A DNA stretch of 12,322 bases, taken from NCBI GenBank assembly GCA_024196135.1, contig JAMQCK010001076.1, forward strand, positions 1 to 12,322. Reading direction: 5' to 3'. The position numbers were made by a program, and so were the translations under genes. The notes beneath the pieces are model-generated. The model was not told the origin of the DNA. It did not search any database and saw nothing but the letters and a program-made list of their open reading frames with translations. This document shows positions 1 through 7,407 of this stretch, one piece after another; the stretch's first letter is position 1, and every line of letters starts with the position of its first letter. Source of the stretch: Pleurotus ostreatus/Saccharomyces cerevisiae fusant (Eukaryota > Opisthokonta).

Positions 1-2340
1 GCGCTTCTCGTCACATCGGCAAGGTCTTGTGCGCGGCGCAGTAGGTCTTGTGAGGGCCCTGATATCTATGATATCCGGCCCAGCGTCAGGTAGAGTGCAC
101 CGCGTTCATCTGGCTGTGGTGATAGTGATTGGGGGCACGAATGCGTGTCGAGGGAGAAGGGAGGGTTACATACGGATTATGTACTCGGCGGGAGGGCCAG
201 TCGCGCGCACAATAGCAAGTCCAGCAGGCGATCAGCGCGCTTGGGTACCTGGCTGTGGGCGTGTTCATGGGCGTGGTCAGTTCATGGCGAGTGCACAGCG
301 GGCGCAGCAGACTCACAGGGAGGAACGTGCTATCCGAATCCGGTGAATGAAAGACAAGCAAAGAGGAGGAGCTTGCATAGATCTTAACTTCATCGAGCCG
401 GTGAAGAAGGACAAAGGTCCGGCGGAAGAACAAGTAGCTTGCGGGACTTGGGGGTCTTAACCCCGTATTCACGTAGCCTCCAAGCTCACCTGATAGCCCG
501 TAAATTATTGGCGGCCGCGCGCATAGGGTCCGACGCTGATCAACCCCGGAGCGAGGCGACCACGCCGAAAGAGACCTGGTAGTTAACTCAGGGTCTCTCA
601 TAGGACAAAGTCGAAGAGCTAGCCGAGCGCGGTCGTGCGTGCACCCAGCGCTGCGCGATCTATGCGGACACAGTACTGGGCGAATTACCATGCGCGTCGC
701 GCGGGAACGCGCCCGCCTCTTGTCCCAGGAAGGCAGGCGTGCGAAGGAGGGTCCCTTCGCGCTGCACGTCGGTGCCCTGCGGCGCTTCTCTTGATTGAGG
801 CTTGATTAAAGCGATCTCGCTAGCCGGGGACCTGGGTATCTTGGCGCGGCGCAATGGGTAAAAAGAGTGCGAAGATTCGGCGAGGATTAATGCGAAGACG
901 AGGGCAAGAAACCGAGGGGGGACGAGAAGCGGGACGAAGAAGGAAGGTAGAGGCATCGCTGTCAAGTAGAATCAGTACCATAGAGGGAGGTTGGCGAAGA
1001 AGACTGGGTCTGTAACAGGGTGCTGCTGTGATGCGTGGTCAGTATGAGCCGTGTATACAGTCAGTAGCGCCCACGTACCGTGCACATCGCAGTAGATAAA
1101 CCTGGAAGAAAGGGGGTTACATAAATCGCCTAGTGGTATAGGGACGCCGCAACGAAGACACATTCTCGAGAAACCGCATCGTGTTTCTCTAGCCCGGACT
1201 TCGGAGTAGTGTGTTGGTGCTCCGGAAGTACGAGGTGAGTATAAGTGGTCGACCGCATGGCGGCAAGACTCAGCACATTGGATATCTCGATTATTTGATG
1301 ATGCATTCCGCGAAGACGGGCAAAGGCTTACCGTAAAGCCCTAGAAAGGTGCTTCATCTCCGCTAAGGTTCACCATAGCGCTATAGCAGAAGCTAGTGTT
1401 CATTCGCAGGTTACAGGGGCCGAATGAGAGACCTTGGCGCACGCTTGCTGAACGGCGAGCCGCCACTATTTCTGACTTGGGGGGGGGGGGGCATGAAGGG
1501 CGAACTAGAGGCACGTTCTTCAGACAGCATGCCCGGGAAGCTCGCTCACCTACTCGCTGCTCGCCTCGCCGTAAAGCGGCGTACACGGGACGCCTTCGGA
1601 CAGGAACGCAACGACAGCCTGTCCCTACGCGATGGACGGGATCAGGCTGCATCCCCCCGTCTGCCAGTTCAAAGGAACAAACAGGGCAGCTAGGCGTTCG
1701 ACGAGCTATGGGTCAACTATCTGCATCGCTTGACCATTCGCCGTGAGCGCAGAAGATAATGCGGAAACTGCGGTTGGCCCATTCAAGTTCAACATCACGT
1801 GCCGTGCTGGAAGCCCGACGGAATTGAAGTCGGCACTCGGGAGGTCAACTGAGCGTTGGACGACCGCCTGATTCTATAGCTTTCGTTCGACGACTTTCTC
1901 GAACATCGAGGGCACTCAGCAAGCTCAAGGGTGTACAGAGGCGCTGGGAGAGCGAGCGAGAGGGAAAGCTATCGCCAAAGCGACAGAGTCCGGGCTGTCG
2001 TCAAGGATGCGGATAGGTTCAGCGTTGCCTCCGATATTTCCATCGATGGGAGCGCCCTGGACGAGGCGCTTTCTGAGAGCGATTTCCAAGAAAGGATCGG
2101 TCGCGGTTCGAGTCCGAAGTCGGGGTCGTTCGGAGCCACGTTTCTCGCGTGGAAAGCCTTGGCCGAGACTGCGCGCCCCTCTCCGCCGCGCCCAGACTGC
2201 CCGTGCTCATGGCAGCGCCGCCGTCGCTGCGTCGGCCAGGCAGCGGTGGTATGCGAACCTGCGAGCTGGGCCTGCCCGACGCACGGCGGGGAGAAGGCCA
2301 GGCCGCATTGCGCGGACGAGGAGCGGGCTGGGAGCGGGCC
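1..2340. other. Region without a supportable gene
   Basis: I see no recognisable protein, RNA gene or transposon here. Open frames exist on both strands (for example minus 86-691, 201 codons; plus 1931-2344, 137 codons; minus 1969-2427, 152 codons). They overlap each other, are rich in Arg, Ser and Pro as chance frames in GC-rich DNA are, and match no family I know. Small items visible are a 9-bp direct repeat (ggtcttgtg near 23 and 44), a weak inverted repeat at about 570-598, and a run of 13 G at 1479-1491. An intron-rich gene with short exons could still be hidden here, because fungal exons can be too short to stand out. Confidence 0.5.
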
Positions 2341-2344
2341 GTAA

Positions 2345-2468
2345 AAGACTCGCCAACATGACGGCCTGACATACGTCACACCAAGCTCACGTGGAACGGC
2401 CGATAAAACATCGATGGCCGTCGCCACCCTCAGAAAATTCCATCCTCCCTCCTACCTCCACCACAATC
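2345..2468 (+). promoter_or_regulatory. Probable core promoter and leader of the aldolase gene
   Basis: Directly upstream of the aldolase ATG lies an AT-rich element (gataaaaca, about 2402-2410) that could act as a TATA-like box. It is followed by a pyrimidine-rich stretch of C/T and CCT repeats (about 2440-2465) leading into the start context caatcATGG. CT-rich blocks just upstream of the start are common in strongly expressed fungal glycolytic genes. A CRE-like half site (acgtca) occurs near 2373. The transcription start is inferred, not seen. Confidence 0.4.
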
Positions 2469-3976
2469 ATGGGCATCCTCGACATCGTACCTGTGCGTCC
2501 GCGATCTGCTGACGACGACCGGCGCAGTGCTGACGGTGGTGGTCCTCATCCAGGCTGGCGTCATCACCGGCGAGAACGTTCGCAAAGTCTTTGACTATGC
2601 GAAGGAGCACAAGGTGTGTCCGATGGGTACAGAAGCGCGTACACGAGCTAACATACGTCCCCCAGTTTGCCATCCCCGTAAGTGACTGTGTGTAGTAGCT
2701 CAGGATTGCTGCTTACCGGGGGACGACGTTCTGATAGGCTTTCGTACGTGACTCACCCGTTCCCCTATTCCATTCGCTCACCTTTGCGCAGAACGTAACC
2801 TCCTCTTCGACCGCAAACGCTGTCCTCGAGGCCGCAAGGTCAGCGATCCCCTCTATCGCGCGTAATTACGCGACTGAACCGATATCAGAGACATCAAGTC
2901 CCCGATTATCATCCAGGTCTCCCAGGGCGGCGCTGCCTACTTTGCCGGCAAGGGCCTCGCAAACGACAAGCAGCAGGCGTCCATCCGCGGCGCTGTCGCT
3001 GCTGCCCACCATGTCCGCATCGTCGCGAAGGACTACGGCATGTGCGTTGACTGGCCCAAAAACTCGATCTGCTTCCGTACTGACTTCGATCTCCAGCCCC
3101 GTTATCATGCACTCCGACCATTGCGCGAAGAAGCTCCTTCCCTGGTTCGACGGCATGCTCGAGGCCGACGAGGACCACTTCAAGGTCCATCAAGAGCCCC
3201 TCTTCTCCTCCCACATGCTCGATCTCTCCGAGGAGAGCAAGGAGGAGAACATCGCGACCTGCGTGAAGTACTTCAAGCGCATGGCGCCCATGGGCATCTG
3301 GCTCGAGATGGAGATTGGCATCACCGGTGGCGAGGAGGATGGTGTCGACAACACGGGCGTCGATAACAGCAGCCTGTACACGCAGCCGGAGGACATCTTC
3401 GACGTCTACAGCGCGCTCTCCGCGATCAGCCCGAACTTCAGCATCGCCGCTGCCTTCGGTAACGTGCACGGTGTGTACAAGCCGGGCAATGTCAAGCTCC
3501 GGCCCGATATCCTCGGCAAGCACCAGGCGTACGCGGCGGAGAAGCTCGGTGGCAAGGTTGAGAAGCCTTTGTATGTCGTCGATCGTGTGCTGCGCCTACG
3601 TATCGCTGACGACCCCCAGGTACCTCGTCTTCCACGGTGGCTCTGGCTCGTCGAAGGACGAGATCAAGACCGCGGTCGTCAACGGCGTCGTCAAGATGAA
3701 CGTCGACACCGACACCCAGTTCGCCTACCTCAAGGGCATCCGCGACTTCGTCCTCAACAAGAAGGACTACCTGATGACCCAGGTCGGCAACCCCGAGGGC
3801 CCGGATAAGCCCAACAAGAAGGTGCGTTTGCTCACTAGTGTCGCTTCGCTTGTTCACCGTCTGACGATCCCCTTCAGCTCTACGACCCGCGTGTCTGGGT
3901 CCGCGAGGGCGAGAAGACCATGAGCGAGCGTGTCAAGGAGGCATGCACGGATCTTGGCAACGTCAACCGCCTGTAA
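2469..3976 (+). CDS. FBA1: Class II fructose-bisphosphate aldolase, nine exons
   Basis: This cytosolic, zinc-dependent enzyme of glycolysis and gluconeogenesis interconverts fructose 1,6-bisphosphate with dihydroxyacetone phosphate and glyceraldehyde 3-phosphate. My exon model is 2469-2492, 2554-2613, 2666-2677, 2738-2743, 2792-2838, 2889-3041, 3097-3570, 3620-3821 and 3878-3976. It gives 358 residues, close to the roughly 359 usual for fungal enzymes. Key residues are visible: HSDHC at 106-110 (catalytic Asp108, zinc ligand His109), EMEIGITGGEEDG at 171-183, zinc ligand His225 in GNVHG, His264 in VFHGGSGS, and NVDTD at 286-290. The numbering matches that of the bacterial class II enzyme. The protein starts MGILDIVP and ends GNVNRL. 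The start is the only ATG that fits the family's N-terminus. Eight introns of 48-61 nt have GT..AG ends and CTRAY-like branch sites. Exons 3 and 4 are tiny (12 and 6 nt). Identification is very secure; the exact splicing of exons 3 and 4 is inferred. Confidence 0.96.
2738..2743 (+). other. Inferred 6-nt microexon of the aldolase gene
   Basis: The bases gctttc sit exactly between an acceptor (gatag) and a donor (gtacgtg). They encode Ala-Phe and restore the conserved run FAIP-AF-NVTSSST. Without them the mRNA would stay in frame but lose two residues at a conserved site near the N-terminus. The flanking introns would be 2678-2737 (60 nt, donor gtaagt) and 2744-2791 (48 nt, with a ctcac branch-like site). 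The preceding exon (2666-2677) is itself only 12 nt. This rests on splice-site fit and family knowledge; no transcript has been seen. Confidence 0.82.
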
Positions 3977-4128
3977 GCATCCACCCACCCTTGCAGGTGG
4001 GTATACCCCGCCGACGACACGAACTATCTTGTATCACCACCACACCATCTAGAGTAGCGTAGGACGTGAAGCAAAGAAATACATAATGTGTACCTCTCAT
4101 CCGCGCGTCCGTCCTTTGAGCCTCGTCG
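3977..4128 (+). other. Aldolase 3' untranslated region
   Basis: Just after the stop codon is a perfect 7-bp hairpin (acccacc at 3983-3989, ggtgggt at 3996-4002, 6-nt loop). An A-rich stretch with aaatacataatg around 4077-4088 is the best candidate for a polyadenylation signal. No canonical AATAAA is present, which is normal for fungi. The RNA end is not fixed by the sequence. Confidence 0.35.
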
Positions 4129-4194
4129 CTAGTCACTGCAGGAAATCTCGCTAGTCACCATCGAAAGTCTCGCGAGTGGTCGTCGAAAATCTCG
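4129..4194 (+). repeat. 22-bp tandem repeat, three units
   Basis: Three adjacent imperfect 22-bp units lie at 4129-4150, 4151-4172 and 4173-4194, with a fading fourth start at 4195. Each ends in tctcg and has a ctagtcac or cgagtggt head. Unit junctions create tctcgcgag, which contains the palindrome tcgcga. The array lies about 150 bp downstream of the aldolase stop and about 640 bp upstream of the F-box start. It may be only a local tandem duplication; a regulatory role is speculation. Confidence 0.75.
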
Positions 4195-4832
4195 CGAACT
4201 TGCTGCGGTGGTTGGAATACAGCGTCCGGTCAGCAAGGCGCTCTCATTGGCCAGTCACAGTGCGTGACGCAAGTCGAACCGTGGGAATGTGGGCGTGATG
4301 TGCATTTGTTCCGATTTGGGAAGGAAGAGCAACGAGGATCCTAACTTGACCTGAACCCCATCTGAACACAATGGCATTTGTCGGTGTCCCCTTATCGGGG
4401 CACAATGACCGCGACTCAATATATAAGGGTAATGACACACTGTGTCTCCACCTCACTAATAACCAGAAATTATGACCCAAGGGAGGGACGCGCCAGATGC
4501 GCTTCAGGTTCCTGCGCAGGCGCAGGATCCCACGACCGCAGCGATAATGCATATACATCCGGTGAGGTTTGCATCAGTATTGAAAGAAATATCTTGCTGA
4601 CAGTCGTCAACAGCGCGGGGACGCAGCAAACAGAGCACCTTCTGATTCGCACTCTTCACCATTTACCTCTCCGCGATCCTTCGTGACCCGTCACATTAGC
4701 GCTCCTGCGCTCGAGCCTGGCGATGAGCTCACGCGATACTCTAGGCTCGCCACCCATCCGTATACACTATCGCCGCTCTCTCGCGACTCACGGCGTGCAG
4801 GCAACAGCGATCCCGAGCTGTCTCCCCTCACA
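4195..4832 (+). promoter_or_regulatory. Intergenic and upstream region of the F-box gene, with TATA box
   Basis: The clearest signal is a consensus-like TATA box, tatataag at 4420-4427, on the + strand. The F-box start codon is about 405 bp further on, so this would imply a long leader, possibly spliced. Other items are a near-palindrome tgcgtgacgca near 4260 and a palindrome cctgcgcagg at 4511-4520. No gene is evident. Open frames here (minus 4244-4558, plus 4378-4686) have no recognisable content. The reading frame of the F-box gene stays open back to about 4683 but contains no ATG before 4833. Confidence 0.45.
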
Positions 4833-6239
4833 ATGTCCGTTTCCCCGCCATCGTATGGCGGTCATCCTTCCTTCGTAAATGAGATGCCTCCAGAGATCCT
4901 GGCCGAGATATTCGTGCACACACTTCCCTTTGGCCTATACGAGGCCCCGCTCTACCCTCGCTCTCAGCCTCTTCTACTCAGCCACGTCTGCCGCTACTGG
5001 AGAGACGTCGCGATCCACCTCCCAAGCCTATGGCGGCAGCTCTTCCTGCTTGGTTGTCCAGATATCTACCACCATCGTCAACTCGAACTCGCCCGGCTAT
5101 ACGTGGACAGAGCGCGAGGCGCGGGATTGCTCATCCGGTACGCGGATGTTGAAGCATATACTGTCACGGCACGTGGCCGTCCCATGGCTCAGCCACCTCA
5201 CCTTCTCCGAGAGCAAACCTTCGCGGAGGCAAAGAATCGCTGCTTCTGCGCGCTGGACTTCCTCATCTCGCACATCGCGCAAGTTCATACACTCGAGCTC
5301 GTCGTTGCGCACGCGTCTTCCGTGCGGCTCTCGTATATCGATCCACACTCAGCCATGATGTTACGGAAGCTATCTCTAGAACTCCTTGAGGGAGGGCTAG
5401 GGTCACAGGCTCTCTCGCGACTTCAAAAGGCTCTTCCTAGGCTCACACAGTTCACCTGGCAGAGCTTCCGAGGCGTGTGTGACCTGCCACCGCCGACGGA
5501 CCTCCATTGGGAGCAGCTTGTCGATGCCCATATTGAAGACTCGCTCATCACATATAGCGCATTTCTGGGACTCGTCGCCAATGGGCAACGTCTCAGGAGT
5601 GTCAGCGTTCACGTATACCCCGATGCCCAGACATCCTCTCCGCTTCAGTCTCGTATTCACCAGAGCGAGTTGAGCAAACTGGGCATCCGCGGCAAGGACT
5701 CCCTTGACGCTATTCTCGGAAGCATTCAGCTACCTTCCCTCCGGGAGTTGTCGCTGAATTCGCTTCCAAACCACGACACCGCTTGGCCATGCAATGATCC
5801 CCGGATACTACATGCGTTCATTGCGGCGACATCCGTGGGGCTGAAGGTCCTCGAGTTATCACCGGCCGACAAGTGCTCTGCAGCAGACCTAATGGCTCTG
5901 CTCCAGCTCCCACAAATGGCCACGCTTACCTTGTTGATTGTCTATGGAACACTCGTTCAGGACACATTCTTCACTCGCTTGGATCCTAAATACGGGCCAC
6001 CGATAGCACCCGACCTGGAGACGCTCATCATCGACAAGTGTACGACCACCGATGGCATTGTTGCGGACATGATAGCCTCGCGCAAACAGGGTCATTACCC
6101 TCTCAAAGTCCTTCAAATTGGGTTCTCGGGCGATCAATATGGTTTGCATCCCAAGGATGCGTCCGAATTCCGATCCTTGAAGGCCGAGTATGGTGTGCAC
6201 ATATGGTACTCTGGACGGCATGCTTATGATTCTAAATAA
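4833..6239 (+). CDS. F-box protein with leucine-rich-like C-terminal region
   Basis: This is a single-exon frame of 468 residues. An F-box occupies about residues 14-70, with FVNEMPPEILAEIF and the downstream part LLSHVCRYWRDVAIHLPSLW. The remainder (about 100-460) has irregularly spaced Leu-rich strands such as LRELSLNSLP, LKVLELSP and LETLIIDKC. These suggest a degenerate leucine-rich-repeat fold that would bind a substrate. F-box proteins usually act as adaptors in SCF ubiquitin ligases, binding Skp1 through the F-box; the target here is unknown. Large families of such proteins are typical of mushroom genomes. I chose ATG 4833 because its context (cacaATGtc) is good and upstream codons in frame contain no ATG, although the frame stays open for 50 more codons. 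The stop codon overlaps an AATAAA at 6235-6240. The family call is secure; the specific role is not known. Confidence 0.88.
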   Translation: MSVSPPSYGGHPSFVNEMPPEILAEIFVHTLPFGLYEAPLYPRSQPLLLSHVCRYWRDVAIHLPSLWRQLFLLGCPDIYHHRQLELARLYVDRARGAGLLIRYADVEAYTVTARGRPMAQPPHLLREQTFAEAKNRCFCALDFLISHIAQVHTLELVVAHASSVRLSYIDPHSAMMLRKLSLELLEGGLGSQALSRLQKALPRLTQFTWQSFRGVCDLPPPTDLHWEQLVDAHIEDSLITYSAFLGLVANGQRLRSVSVHVYPDAQTSSPLQSRIHQSELSKLGIRGKDSLDAILGSIQLPSLRELSLNSLPNHDTAWPCNDPRILHAFIAATSVGLKVLELSPADKCSAADLMALLQLPQMATLTLLIVYGTLVQDTFFTRLDPKYGPPIAPDLETLIIDKCTTTDGIVADMIASRKQGHYPLKVLQIGFSGDQYGLHPKDASEFRSLKAEYGVHIWYSGRHAYDSK

Positions 6240-6240
6240 A
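6235..6240 (+). terminator. Possible polyadenylation signal overlapping the F-box stop codon
   Basis: The hexamer aataaa includes the TAA stop (6237-6239) of the F-box gene and is followed by AT-rich sequence (tacaattac, then ctatattactctac near 6265). This resembles an AATAAA-type signal, but cleavage would have to follow closely, leaving a short 3' untranslated region. Its use is inferred. Confidence 0.35.
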
Positions 6241-7407
6241 TACAATTACTTTCGACCACTGTTCTATATTACTCTACATTAACGATCCAAGTAGACCTCC
6301 CTGCTTCCTGCAGATGCTCGTGTGTCTTGCAAGTCAAATCGCAGTGTCTTCGAAGCGTAGCGTGAGTCGTCAGGGCTTGTTGAGTGTGGTATAGGTGAGG
6401 GAAGCGGTGCGAATTGCTGAAGGGCGGGATGAGATAATGTGCATGTTCTGCCCATCGTCCTATAAGTATTATCAGACGATTAATAGCTTGCCACATTTCA
6501 CAGCATACGTTATTGTCATTGGGAGAGGAGCAAGACCAGCGGTCTGAGCGCCTGGTTTGCACGCAATTGTTGCACGACTTACCTATCGTCGAGCTAGTCT
6601 AACGAGCCCATCAATGGTCTTACCAGACGCGGCGCATGTATAGCCTTACCAGTGAGGATGTACCAAGATGTTTTGGGAATAGGAAAGGCCAGCTTCTGGG
6701 CAAAAACTCTCGTTGGTTCGAGGCCAAGGTGCTTCATTCTTTGGAAGGAGCCTGAGAGGATGTGCATGAGCTGTGGATTAAGGAGTTCTCGATATTGGAC
6801 AGCTTGATCAGAGGATGGAAGGAAGTTTGGTGATATATGTCGACCATTCCTTCGGATCGCCAGAAGGGCCGGAGAGGGAAAGCGCCTGAGTCTTGAGCGA
6901 ATCGGGCGAGACCGTCTTGAGAGAGTCTCTAGGGATAGCGCTGATCATACAGCTTAGCAAAATATAACCCGTATATCATAAGCATTCCCCAACCCTGCAA
7001 CCGCTATGTCCTCGAGTTGCGCGGGCATCGACGTCTTGCCCTATGTGTACAATCCAGAGGGCCAGTATCTTGAGCTTCATTTGCGACACATCGTATACCG
7101 GCCGATCCATCGGGTCATTGTTGAGCCCACGGTCAGGTCCCTTCGAATGATAGTCCAGGACAAGAATCGAACCGTGACATTGTGACTTTGCACGGCCACG
7201 TGCCGAGACGCGAGTCTCGTTGATTACTGGATGTTCGCCACAGGTTCTCCTCCTCCCCCCACACCTGCCTCCCCGCCTAAGCCGGTGCTGCTTCCCAACT
7301 ACCTACTCTGAGTGGATAGCCCTCTTTGCGTCACCCTTAGCCCTTACATCTAGGCGAAAGCGCCTACCAGATCCTCCATCCGCGTGCGTCGTTGATCAGC
7401 GCTGGAT
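6241..7407. other. Intergenic region between the F-box gene and the kinase
   Basis: I see no gene in this 1.17 kb stretch. A TATA-like element (aaaatataac, about 6959-6968) lies about 440 bp upstream of the kinase start. Closer in are a CACGTG E-box at 7197-7202 and, just beyond it, a perfect 6-bp hairpin (cgagac at 7204-7209, gtctcg at 7214-7219, loop gcga). C-rich and pyrimidine-rich stretches follow at 7245-7275. These could be promoter parts of the kinase gene, but none is decisive. Short open frames (for example minus 6269-6562) have no recognisable content. Confidence 0.4.

Noticed and set aside
660..956. Minus-strand frame beginning MPLPSFFVPLLVPP with a signal-peptide-like hydrophobic start
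   Set aside because: About 98 residues with a hydrophobic N-terminus but no further recognisable content, no supporting promoter, and overlap with another frame; a chance hydrophobic stretch is likelier than a secreted protein.
1931..2427. Overlapping long frames on both strands just upstream of the aldolase gene
   Set aside because: Several frames are open simultaneously on both strands, which points to GC-rich sequence with few stops rather than to coding sequence; none matches a known family.
2909..3523. A 204-codon minus-strand open frame across the aldolase gene
   Set aside because: It is the antisense shadow of GC-rich aldolase exons with strong third-position bias; its sequence has no family signature, while the + strand encodes a complete enzyme.
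4683..4832. N-terminal extension of the F-box protein from a GTG at 4683
   Set aside because: Nuclear fungal genes rarely start at GTG; the ATG at 4833 has a good context and lies just before the F-box, as in related proteins. Kept only as a minor note.
6706..6735. A tRNA-like T-arm (ttgg-ttcgagg-ccaa)
   Set aside because: The stem has only 4 bp, and no matching acceptor stem, anticodon arm or D-arm is found upstream.
7155..7180. A GGTTCGATTC-like T-loop on the minus strand
   Set aside because: The flanking bases do not form a T-stem and no cloverleaf can be built around it.
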